Part shown: positions 25,487 through 33,664 of the stretch, piece after piece | Numbering within the stretch: the first letter of the stretch is position 1 | Layout of the letters: each line of letters opens with the position of its first letter | Origin: Haloferax sp. Atlit-12N | GTDB taxonomy: Archaea > Halobacteriota > Halobacteria > Halobacteriales > Haloferacaceae | Length of the DNA: 64,000 nucleotides | Direction of reading: 5' to 3' | NCBI RefSeq assembly: GCF_003383095.1 | Contig: NZ_PSYW01000001.1 | Span: forward strand, 372,001 to 436,000 | Notes under the pieces: generated by a model | The model's database searches: none | Seen by the model: only the letters and a program-made list of their open reading frames with translations | Told to the model about the DNA's origin: nothing | Translations under genes and position numbers: made by a program

Positions 25487-26266
25487 CTACTCGTCCAGTC
25501 GCCCGAGTTCGTCGTCGACGAGGCTCGGGTGGGTACGCTGGGGCTCGTCGTGGGGTTCGGCGAAGAACTCGCGCATGACCTCGCGGGATTCGCGCTCGCG
25601 GCGGGCGCGCTCGTCGGCGTCTATCTCCTCGCAGGCCGGCGGCACCTCGCGGCCGCGGTCGGTGAAGTAGCCGGTCGGCGCGACCCAGTCGTTGTAGAAC
25701 GCCGTCCCCGAGTCGTGGACCAGCGTGATAGCCGTCTCCGCGGCGTCGCCGGCGGCGACGACCGCCTGGTGGTAAATCTCGGTCAGTCGGCCCGCGGCGT
25801 AGATTCCGGGGACTGCGGTCCGGCCGAGGTCGTCCACGTCGACGTAGGTCTTCGACCCGGCGGCCCGGAGGTCGACGCCCGTGTCTTCGAGATAGGACGC
25901 GTCGGACCACGAGGCCGCGACGACGCGCGACGCCTCGACGCGTTCCTCGCCGTCGTCGGTCTCGACGGTCGCGCGGAACAGCGGGTCGTCGTCGTCGCCG
26001 AGCACGACGAGGTCGGTCACGCGACCGGTCAGTCGGTCCGTGCCGTTTCGGTCGGCCTGTTCGGAGAGGAGGTCAGTAAAAAGCCGGCTGTTGACGCCCG
26101 CCGGGAAGCCGGGGACGTTTTCGAGGTGGGCGTTTCGGCGAACGATTGGCTCACCCTCGTTGACGACGAGGGTGTCGAGGCCAGCGCGCGCGAGGAACGT
26201 CGCGGCGGTGAGACCGGCGACGCCGCCGCCGATGACGAGCGCGTCTCGTGGATTCGTTTCGCTCAT
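25487..26266 (-). CDS. Thioredoxin-reductase-like FAD oxidoreductase without the redox CxxC
   Basis: The 259-residue protein has an N-terminal FAD-binding motif (ALVIGGGVAGLTAATFLARAG, G-x-G-x2-G) and a C-terminal FAD motif (TAVPGIYAAGRLTEIYHQ). The middle NADPH-binding domain and the CxxC active site of thioredoxin reductases are missing, and the protein is about 60 residues shorter than TrxB. The tail carries FYNDWVAPTGYFTDRGREVP and a charged helix. Function unknown; it could be a ferredoxin- or flavin-dependent reductase partner. Confidence 0.82.
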   Translation of the reverse strand: MSETNPRDALVIGGGVAGLTAATFLARAGLDTLVVNEGEPIVRRNAHLENVPGFPAGVNSRLFTDLLSEQADRNGTDRLTGRVTDLVVLGDDDDPLFRATVETDDGEERVEASRVVAASWSDASYLEDTGVDLRAAGSKTYVDVDDLGRTAVPGIYAAGRLTEIYHQAVVAAGDAAETAITLVHDSGTAFYNDWVAPTGYFTDRGREVPPACEEIDADERARRERESREVMREFFAEPHDEPQRTHPSLVDDELGRLDE

Positions 26267-26349
26267 ACCGTGCGATAGCTCAGCGGCGAGTAAAACCGTG
26301 CGGATGTCGCCGAAGTCTGCCGAATCCCGCGTCTCGCGTCGCTAGCGGG

Positions 26350-27312
26350 TTATTGACCCAGCGATGCGCTCGGGTCGTTGAGCCAGCGGTTCTCGACGGC
26401 CTCGACGCTGATGAGGCCCGCAGAGTCACCCTCGGGCGTCATCCGAACGCGAAGCCGCCAGCGACCGTCGGAGAGCGCCTCACCGTCGATGAAGCGCACC
26501 GCCCGCCCGGGCGTCCGGCGGAGGAGCGACACGGCGATGGGGAGCGTCGGAATCCGGCCGGTCCGCTCCGCGAGCGCGTAGTCGCCGAACGTGAGTTCCC
26601 ACGTCCGAGAGCTGTCGTCGCCATCGGTTCGCGCGTCGGTTCGGGCGTCGGTTTCGGACGCCTTGTCGGCCGTGATGTCGGCCTCGGTGTCGGGAATCGG
26701 CCGCACCGAGTACCCCTCGACGAAGCCGACCGTTTCGAGGTGTCCGAGTGTCGCCTCCACGGGATTTGGGGTCGGGGTCGGACAGAACAGTCCGGCGGCC
26801 GCCTCGACGACCGCCCGCTGTTCGGCGGTCGAGAGGCGGACGTCCAGTTCGCTCATCAGGCTCCACACCAAGGTGAGACAGAAGTCGTCGCGGTCGTCGA
26901 CGACCTCGGCCAGCGTGAGGTACGTCTCCATCGCGGCGGTCTCGGCCTCCCGGTGGCCGAGTTCCGACAGCGCCTCGAACAGCGCACCCGCGGTGTCGTG
27001 GCAGAACGCGCTGTAGCGGGTGTAGTCGTCGTCAGACTCCGCTGCCTCTGCGGCCGACCGAGGCGGCCCCTTCGATACCTTGTACACCTGCGGGTCGTCG
27101 TACGGGATGTTCGGGTCGTATCGCCGAAGCGCGGCCCGGTAGTCTCTCGTCAGTTCCGCGGCCTCCCCGGCCACCCGCCGGTCCGGAAACCGCTGGCCCG
27201 TCGCGGCGCCGGGCGGCGAACCCGTGCGGCCGCACACGACTGCGTAGTCGCCGTCGGAACGCGCCAGAGACCGAATCTCGGCTCTGATGTCCCGAAGCGT
27301 CCCCCCCACCAT
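26350..27312 (-). CDS. Conserved haloarchaeal hypothetical, possibly nucleic-acid or regulatory
   Basis: The 320-residue soluble protein starts at ATG 27312 (MVGGTLRDIRAEIRSLA). The N-terminal 65 residues form one block (DGDYAVVCGRTGSPPGAATG, then RFPDRRVAGEAAELTRDYRA), followed by a helical region and a C-terminal WELTFGDYALAERTGRIPTL domain. A low-complexity DARTDARTD stretch at about residues 225-232 separates parts. I know it only as a two-domain haloarchaeal family without assigned function. A TATAAT-like sequence lies about 30 bp upstream. Confidence 0.7.
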   Translation of the reverse strand: MVGGTLRDIRAEIRSLARSDGDYAVVCGRTGSPPGAATGQRFPDRRVAGEAAELTRDYRAALRRYDPNIPYDDPQVYKVSKGPPRSAAEAAESDDDYTRYSAFCHDTAGALFEALSELGHREAETAAMETYLTLAEVVDDRDDFCLTLVWSLMSELDVRLSTAEQRAVVEAAAGLFCPTPTPNPVEATLGHLETVGFVEGYSVRPIPDTEADITADKASETDARTDARTDGDDSSRTWELTFGDYALAERTGRIPTLPIAVSLLRRTPGRAVRFIDGEALSDGRWRLRVRMTPEGDSAGLISVEAVENRWLNDPSASLGQ

Positions 27313-27430
27313 CTCGGTTCTAGGTGGTGAGACCGGCCGATTATAGGTTGCGATTGTATCGGTGGCTGACAGCCGAAACGACGCGCCCCGGCCCACAAGG
27401 CTTTGGTCCCGCCGACCCCATTCGACGCTC

Positions 27431-27967
27431 GTGGACGAGATAGCCGTCAGCACCGTCGTCTACCTGCCGCCCGAGGAGATATACGAATTCCTCGTGGACT
27501 TCCCGCGGTACGCCGACTACTCGAAGCACCTGCGAGACGTGCGACAGTCCGGCGACGGGTCGCCGGGGACGCGGTACGCCCTGTACTTTTCGTGGTGGAA
27601 GCTCACCTACACCGCCGAGTCGAAGGTGACGGACGTCACCCCGCCAACGCGAATCGACTGGACCATCACCAAGGACGTACACGCCGTCGGCCGCTGGCGA
27701 GTGGAAGAACTCGACGAGCTGCCGGAAGAGGCCCCATCGGACGCCGACACCGCCTGTCGCGTCTTCTTCGAGGTCGAGTACGACCCCGACAGCGTCTCCG
27801 CGGGCGACATCGACCTCCCGCGGTTCGTCTCGCTCGGCTGGGTCATCGACAAGCTCCGGCCGGTACTCCAGAAGGAGGCGGAGCGAATCGTCGAGCGAAT
27901 CGTCGCCGATATCGAGGGACAGCCGCGGCGCGTGGAACTGACGATACACTCGAAACCGGGGTCGTGA
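27431..27967 (+). CDS. SRPBCC (START-like) family protein
   Basis: The 178-residue protein begins at GTG 27431 (MDEIAVSTVVYLPPEEIYEF). The pattern VYLPPEEIYEFLVDFPRYADY, followed by WKLTYTAESKVTDVTPPTRI and a C-terminal amphipathic helix (LQKEAERIVERIVADIEGQ), is the polyketide-cyclase/START fold (PF03364-like). It should bind a hydrophobic ligand such as a quinone or lipid; COQ10-like roles are possible. It is divergent from the preceding hypothetical and followed 85 bp later by the potassium cluster. Confidence 0.82.
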   Translation: MDEIAVSTVVYLPPEEIYEFLVDFPRYADYSKHLRDVRQSGDGSPGTRYALYFSWWKLTYTAESKVTDVTPPTRIDWTITKDVHAVGRWRVEELDELPEEAPSDADTACRVFFEVEYDPDSVSAGDIDLPRFVSLGWVIDKLRPVLQKEAERIVERIVADIEGQPRRVELTIHSKPGS

Positions 27968-28052
27968 CCGCCGATGGACGGGGTATCCGTGAAGGGAAAT
28001 GCACATACGCGCCCGCAGTCCAAACCAGACGTATGACAGGGGCTGGTCTCTG

Positions 28053-29390
28053 GTGCGCGTGATAATTATCGGTGCCGGACAGGTCGGGTCGTCCATCGCG
28101 GCCGACCTCGACGAGACCCACGAGGTCGTCGTCATCGACTGCGACCCGGAGCGCGTCGACGAACTGAACTACTCGCTCGACGTGCTGGCGCTCCACGGCG
28201 ACGGAACCTCCGTGGACACGCTCGAAGAGGCCGACGTGGAGCGCGCCGACATGGTCATCGCCTCGACCGACGACGACGAGACGAACATCGTCGCCTGCGC
28301 GACCGCCAAGGCCATCTCGGACGCCTTCACCATCGCCCGCGTCAAGAACACGGAGTACCTCCGGACGTGGCAGCGCTCCGAGAAGGCGTTCGGCATCGAC
28401 TTCATGGTCTGTACGAACCTGCTCGCCGCGGAGTCCATCGTCCGCGTCGTCGGCCTCCCCGCCGCGCGCGACGTGGACCCTTTCGCGGGCGGGCAGGTCC
28501 AGATGGCCGAGTTCGAAGTCGACGATGAGAGCCCCGTCGCCAACCAGACCGTGAGCGAGGCCGACCGCTTCGACTCGTTGACCTTCGCGGCCATCCTCCG
28601 CGACGGCGAGGTCACCATCCCCCGCGGCGACTCCGTCATCGGCCCCGGCGACCGCGTCGTCGTCATCGGCAGTCCCCAGAGCGTTCAGGGGTTCGCAAGC
28701 TCCGTCTCGCCGGGCGAATCGCCGGGCACCGCGGAGGAGGTCGTCATCGTCGGCGGGAGCGAAATCGGCTACCACGTCGCCCGCCTGCTCGAAGAGCGCG
28801 GCTTCAAGCCCAGACTCATCGAGCACGACCCCGACCGCGCCCGCGAACTCGCGGAGATGCTCCCGGGAACCATCGTCATGGAGAGCGACGCGACCGACGT
28901 GGACTTCCTCGAACGCGAGTACATCGGCGACGCCGACCTGCTCGTCTCGGCGCTCGACTCCGACGAGAAGAACCTGCTCGTGTCGCTGCTCGCCGCCCGA
29001 CTCGGCGTCGAACGCACCGTCGCCGTCATCGACACGACGCCGTACGTGGACCTGTTCGAGGCCGTCGGCGTCGACGTGGGCGTCAGCCCCCGCGAGGTCG
29101 TCGCCGAGGAGATCACCCGGTTCACACGCGAGGGCGGCGCGGAGAACGTCGCGCTCATCGAGTCTGACAAGGCCGAAGTGCTCGAAATCGAGGTGGACGC
29201 CGAGAGCGTACTCGCGGGCAAGCCGATTCGAGAGTCGGTCGCGACGCTCCCCGAGGGCGTCGTCATCGGCGCGATAACCCGTCGCCGCGAGTTCATCACC
29301 CCCCGCGGTGACACCGTTATCGAACCCGGTGACCACGTCGTCGTCTTCGTCGATAGCTGCGTCATCGACGACGTGACTCCCAATCTGTAA
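28053..29390 (+). CDS. trkA: Trk potassium uptake regulator TrkA, two-RCK form
   Basis: The 445-residue protein starts at GTG 28053 and has two repeats, each a TrkA-N Rossmann domain (VIIIGAGQVGSSIAADLDE; VVIVGGSEIGYHVARLLEER) followed by a TrkA-C domain ending near 225 and 445 (PRGDSVIGPGDRVVVIGSP; PRGDTVIEPGDHVVVFVDS). This is the classical full-length TrkA. It binds NAD(H)/ATP and gates TrkH; trkH lies 120 bp downstream on the same strand. An in-frame ATG at 27999 would add an unconserved, basic segment. Confidence 0.93.
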   Translation: MRVIIIGAGQVGSSIAADLDETHEVVVIDCDPERVDELNYSLDVLALHGDGTSVDTLEEADVERADMVIASTDDDETNIVACATAKAISDAFTIARVKNTEYLRTWQRSEKAFGIDFMVCTNLLAAESIVRVVGLPAARDVDPFAGGQVQMAEFEVDDESPVANQTVSEADRFDSLTFAAILRDGEVTIPRGDSVIGPGDRVVVIGSPQSVQGFASSVSPGESPGTAEEVVIVGGSEIGYHVARLLEERGFKPRLIEHDPDRARELAEMLPGTIVMESDATDVDFLEREYIGDADLLVSALDSDEKNLLVSLLAARLGVERTVAVIDTTPYVDLFEAVGVDVGVSPREVVAEEITRFTREGGAENVALIESDKAEVLEIEVDAESVLAGKPIRESVATLPEGVVIGAITRRREFITPRGDTVIEPGDHVVVFVDSCVIDDVTPNL

Positions 29391-29510
29391 GTCGGCCCGT
29401 CGCCGCACAGCCACCATTCTGCGCCGAAAACCCCACCACGTCACGATGTCGCGCGCCCGACCGCGAACCCGAACAGGGAAGAACCCGGCGCTCGGTACGT
29501 TAGTCCACGG

Positions 29511-31115
29511 ATGAAATTGCGGGTCGATTACAGAGCCAGCCTGCGTCTCGTGGGGACCGTCCTGAAGTATCTCGCGGTCCCTCTTTGCTTCCCGCTCGTG
29601 GTCGCGCTGTACTACGGCGAGTCGGTGCTCCCGTTCGTCGTCACGATGGGCGTCACGGTCCTCGTCGGGACGGGGCTCGAACGGCTTACCGACGACCCCG
29701 ACATCGGGTCCCGAGAAGGGTTCCTGATGGTCGCGCTGACGTGGTTAGCGGTCACGATAGTCGGCGCGATACCGTTTCTCATCGAGGCCCACGGCATCCC
29801 CTTCGTCGCGTCGCCCATCCACCCCGAATCGACCCTCGGCAACCCGGTGAACGCGCTGTTCGAGACGATGAGCGGATTCACCACGACCGGGGCGACGGTG
29901 CTCGGCGACATCTCGTTTAACTCCCACACCCGCGGCATCATGATGTGGCGACAGCTCACCCAGTGGCTCGGCGGGATGGGTATCGTCGTCCTCGCGGTCG
30001 CCATCCTTCCCGAACTCTCCGTGGGTGGCGCACAACTGATGGACGCGGAAGCGCCCGGCCCCGGCATCGAGAAACTCACTCCACGCATCGCCGAGACGGC
30101 CCGCGCGCTCTGGGGCGCGTACCTCGGCCTCACGGTCCTCGAAATCGTCCTCCTCTACGGCCTCCACGTCACCGGCAACGCCCCGAACATGGACGTGTAC
30201 AACGCCATCGCCCACGGGCTGACGACGATGCCGACTGGCGGGTTCTCGCCGGAGGCCCGCAGCATCGAGGCGTTCTCCGCGGCCGCGCAGTGGGTCATCA
30301 TCCCCTTCATGCTCGCCGCCGGGACCAACTTCGCGCTCTTCTGGCACGTCCTCACGGGCGACCCGAAGCGGCTGTTCCGGGACACCGAGTTCAAGTCCTA
30401 CCTCGGCGTCATCGGCGTCATCTCAGCCATTCTCGCCGGGATTCTCTTCCTCGGCGACGGCCTCATGTCCGTCGCACCGGCGGGCGAGACCTACGACCAA
30501 CTCTACCTCGAAGGCATCCGCACGGCCATCATCGGCAACGTCGAACCCGCGGTCCGCCAGTCGGTGTTTCAGGTCGTCTCCATCGTCACGACGACCGGCT
30601 ACGCCAGCATCGACTTCAACGCGTGGAGCGCGCCGACGCAGTACGGCCTCCTGTTCGCGATGTTCATCGGCGGCTCCGGCGGGTCGACCGGCGGCGCGGT
30701 CAAAATCGTCCGCTGGTACGTCATCGTGAAATCGCTCCGCCGAGAGCTGTTCACGACGGCCCACCCCGAGGCGGTCCGCCCGGTCAGGCTCGCCGGCCGC
30801 GCGGTCGACGAGCGGGCCATCCGCGGCATCTACGCCTTCACGCTCCTGTATCTCGTGCTGTTTTTCATCTCGACCGGCCTGCTCCACCTCGATGCCGCGC
30901 GAATCGGCTTCGACGTGAGCATCCTCGAAACCATGAGCGCCGTCGCCGCGACCCTCGGGAACGTCGGGCCGGGCTTCGGCGTCGTCGGCCCGATGGGGAG
31001 CTATCTCGACTTCTCCAACGGTTCGAAACTGTACATGGTGCTTCTCATGTGGGTGGGCCGACTGGAGATTCTGCCCGTGCTGGTCATCTTTACGCCGGAG
31101 TACTGGCGGCGATAG
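29511..31115 (+). CDS. trkH: Trk potassium transporter membrane subunit TrkH
   Basis: The 534-residue protein has about 12 spans, built from four pore-loop repeats: SGFTTTGATVL, TTMPTGGFSPEA, TTTGYASIDFN and a fourth LGNVGPGFGVVG. The pore glycines of all four are present. GSGGSTGGAVKIVRW marks the conserved segment after the third pore loop. It imports K+, which haloarchaea accumulate to molar levels for osmotic balance. Paired with the upstream trkA and convergent with a second trkH. Confidence 0.94.
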   Translation: MKLRVDYRASLRLVGTVLKYLAVPLCFPLVVALYYGESVLPFVVTMGVTVLVGTGLERLTDDPDIGSREGFLMVALTWLAVTIVGAIPFLIEAHGIPFVASPIHPESTLGNPVNALFETMSGFTTTGATVLGDISFNSHTRGIMMWRQLTQWLGGMGIVVLAVAILPELSVGGAQLMDAEAPGPGIEKLTPRIAETARALWGAYLGLTVLEIVLLYGLHVTGNAPNMDVYNAIAHGLTTMPTGGFSPEARSIEAFSAAAQWVIIPFMLAAGTNFALFWHVLTGDPKRLFRDTEFKSYLGVIGVISAILAGILFLGDGLMSVAPAGETYDQLYLEGIRTAIIGNVEPAVRQSVFQVVSIVTTTGYASIDFNAWSAPTQYGLLFAMFIGGSGGSTGGAVKIVRWYVIVKSLRRELFTTAHPEAVRPVRLAGRAVDERAIRGIYAFTLLYLVLFFISTGLLHLDAARIGFDVSILETMSAVAATLGNVGPGFGVVGPMGSYLDFSNGSKLYMVLLMWVGRLEILPVLVIFTPEYWRR

Positions 31116-31120
31116 CGCCG

Positions 31121-31141
31121 AAAAAACCCGTGTCCGTTTTT
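31121..31141. terminator. Bidirectional T-tract between convergent trkH genes
   Basis: A run of six A (31121-31126) and a run of five T (31137-31141) lie in the 28-bp gap, giving a T-rich RNA end to each of the two convergent transcripts. Confidence 0.5.
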
Positions 31142-31143
31142 GC

Positions 31144-32805
31144 TCAGGGGTTCAGCCCGTAGATGACCGACCGGGCGAACACCAACACCGGGATGATTTC
31201 GAGGCGGCCGACCCACATGTTGAAGAGGAACATCGTCTCGGCCCACGGGTTCATCCACGGGCCGGTGATGCCCGTCGAGATGCCGACGTTCCCCTGCGCG
31301 GACGCGACTTCGAACAGCGCGTCGGCGTAGGTGAACTCCGGCCCGGCGAGGTTCACGAGCAGGACGCTCGACCCGACGAGCAACAGCAGCCAGAGCATCG
31401 AGACGATGGCCGCCTCGGAGAACTCGCGGTCCATCTCGGTCCGCGAGAGGCGACGACCGTTCATCTCGATGTTGACGATTGCGCTCTCGGGGAGGAACAC
31501 GCGGGAGAACTGCCAGCGGATGCCGCGGGCGATGGTGTAGCCGCGGATGATTTTGATGCCGCCGACGGTCGACCCGGCGGCCCCGCCGAGGGTCATCGCC
31601 CCCGACAGGAGAATCTTCCCGCCGTCGGACCACTCGCCGAGCGGCGCGGCCTGAAAGCCGGTGCAGGTGAGCGCGCTCACCCAGTGGAACGCGGCGTCGC
31701 GGACGGCGTCCGACTCCGCCCCGCCGACGACGCCCGAGAGCCCGAAGTAGTCCACGGTCTCGACGAACGCCGACCCCGCGGTCGCTGGGAGGCTGACGAG
31801 GTTCTGGACGGCGAGCGCGACCGAGCCAACGGCGAAGAGGACGAGGAGCCAGCGCGTCTGGAGGTCCCCCCAGAGCCGGTCGATGTCGCGGTTCTTCAGG
31901 ACGGCGTAGTGGACGGGGAAGGCGATTGCCCCCAGCGCCATGATGGGGAGCAGCACCGTCTCGATGAGCGGCGAGTCGTACGTGCCGATAGAGCCGTCGG
32001 TGACGGCGAACCCGCCGGTCGAGAGGCCGGTCATCGCGTGGTTGAGCGCCTGCCACGCGACCTCCCACAGCGAGAGCGTCGCCCCGTAGTCGCTGGCGCG
32101 GATGGCGAAAAAGAGGACGACCACCGAAAGGAGCGTGTAGCCGACGAAAATCTTCCAGACGGTCCGGACCGTCGAGACGACGCTCGGATGTATCTTCTCC
32201 TCTCTGGCCTCGCCGCGGTAGAGCGCGTAGCTCCCGCTTCCGGGCCGCGAGAGGATGGAGACGGTGAGGACGATAACGCCCACGCCGCCGACCCACTGGA
32301 TGAGCGAGCGCCACCACTGAATCGTCCGCGGGAGCGACGGTTCGTGGATGCCCATGGTGAGGCCGCTTCCGGTCCACCCGCTCATGCTCTCGAACAGGGC
32401 GTGTAAGGGGTCGCGGAAGTAGACGAGACTCGACTGGGCGTAGTCGGCTCCGGCGGGCACGAGCGCCGTGAAGACGCTCTCCGGGGCGAACTGTGCCGTG
32501 AGGAAGAAGGGAAGCGACCCGAAGGCGGCCGTGGCGAACCAGCCCGCGGCGGCGATTATCATCCCGTGTTTCATCCGGGGTGCGGGAGCGTCCTTGAACG
32601 CCTTCCGCGCGCCAAGGCCAACGAACGCGGTTGCACCCCCTGCGGCGAGGAACGCGAGCGCGGCGTACCACTCGCCGAAGCCGGCCGCGACGAGGACCGA
32701 GGCGGTCATCAGGGCCGACTCCATGGCGAGGAGCGAGCCCACGTCGCGGCCGATGACCGCGAGGTCGGCGGGCCACCCGGAGACGGTTCGTCCGCGGCGG
32801 GGCAT
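31144..32805 (-). CDS. trkH: Trk potassium transporter membrane subunit TrkH (second)
   Basis: The 553-residue TrkH-family protein has pore-loop segments SGWTGSGLTMG, TGLSTGGFAVTDGSI, LTCTGFQAAPLGEW and QGNVGISTGITGP, plus GGAAGSTVGGIKIIRGYTIA. The first and third pore loops differ from the neighbour's (SGFTTTGA, TTTGYASID), which may alter affinity or ion choice. Its ATG overlaps the stop of the upstream trkA by one base, so the pair are translationally coupled. Confidence 0.93.
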   Translation of the reverse strand: MPRRGRTVSGWPADLAVIGRDVGSLLAMESALMTASVLVAAGFGEWYAALAFLAAGGATAFVGLGARKAFKDAPAPRMKHGMIIAAAGWFATAAFGSLPFFLTAQFAPESVFTALVPAGADYAQSSLVYFRDPLHALFESMSGWTGSGLTMGIHEPSLPRTIQWWRSLIQWVGGVGVIVLTVSILSRPGSGSYALYRGEAREEKIHPSVVSTVRTVWKIFVGYTLLSVVVLFFAIRASDYGATLSLWEVAWQALNHAMTGLSTGGFAVTDGSIGTYDSPLIETVLLPIMALGAIAFPVHYAVLKNRDIDRLWGDLQTRWLLVLFAVGSVALAVQNLVSLPATAGSAFVETVDYFGLSGVVGGAESDAVRDAAFHWVSALTCTGFQAAPLGEWSDGGKILLSGAMTLGGAAGSTVGGIKIIRGYTIARGIRWQFSRVFLPESAIVNIEMNGRRLSRTEMDREFSEAAIVSMLWLLLLVGSSVLLVNLAGPEFTYADALFEVASAQGNVGISTGITGPWMNPWAETMFLFNMWVGRLEIIPVLVFARSVIYGLNP

Positions 32806-33485
32806 CAGTGGTCCTCGTAGTGGCCAAACACGTCGGTCACCTCGGGCGTCGCGCCCTTCGCGGAGTAGACGGTCAAAAGGTCGCCCGAACCGATGGTGGT
32901 GTTCCCGCGGGGCGTCACGGGGTCGTCGTCGCCGCCGCGCTCGATGGCGACGATGAGGGTGTCGCCGTCGAGGAGGTTCTCTTGGGCCGCCTCCTGAATC
33001 GTCATCCCGGTTATCGGCGCGTCCTCGTCGACGCGAATTTCGAACACCTCGGCCTGCTCGCCGATGCGCATGTAATCGACGATGGAGGGGCGCTTGACCG
33101 CCCGGTAGAGGTACTCCGCGATGAGCCGCTGGGGGTTCTCCATCGTGTTGACGCCGATTTGCCGATAGAGGCTCATGTGTTCGGGGTTGTGGACGACGGA
33201 GACGATGTCCGGGATGGCGAGTTCCTTCGCCAAGAGACAGACCATGATGTTTGTCGCGTCCTTGTCGGTCGTCGTGATGATGGCGTCGGCCCGGTCCGCG
33301 CCGGCCTCATCGAGCGTCTGTTTGACCGTGGCGTCGTCGTTGAGGACGAGACAGTCGAACGTCGCGGCGGCCGCCTCGGCTTTCGCCTCGTCGCGCTCGA
33401 CGACGACGACCTCGTTGCCGCCCTCGGTGGCGATTTCGATGAGCGGCGTGCCGATGTTGCCCGCACCGACGACGATGATGTACAT
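32805..33485 (-). CDS. trkA: Trk potassium uptake regulator TrkA, single-RCK form
   Basis: The 226-residue protein has one TrkA-N domain (MYIIVVGAGNIGTPLIEIA, ending with the acidic VVVVERDEAKA) and one TrkA-C domain (EVFEIRVDEDAPITGMTI, then TPRGNTTIGSGDLLTVYS). It is half the size of the TrkA at 28053 and should act as a dimer or tetramer under TrkH. It leads the minus-strand trkA-trkH pair. Confidence 0.92.
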   Translation of the reverse strand: MYIIVVGAGNIGTPLIEIATEGGNEVVVVERDEAKAEAAAATFDCLVLNDDATVKQTLDEAGADRADAIITTTDKDATNIMVCLLAKELAIPDIVSVVHNPEHMSLYRQIGVNTMENPQRLIAEYLYRAVKRPSIVDYMRIGEQAEVFEIRVDEDAPITGMTIQEAAQENLLDGDTLIVAIERGGDDDPVTPRGNTTIGSGDLLTVYSAKGATPEVTDVFGHYEDH

Positions 33486-33664
33486 GACGTTCCGGCGTGG
33501 GCGTGGGGCGGTGGAAAAACTATCGGCATGTCGTTCTATCTCTCAAAACGGATTTTGAACCCGGTACGCTACCGGTTTCGGAATAAACGCCGCATCCATT
33601 ATACATTGAGTAACGAGATTGAGTATGCGTCCAACTCGACGCTCGGTGTCGACAGTCGCGCCGA

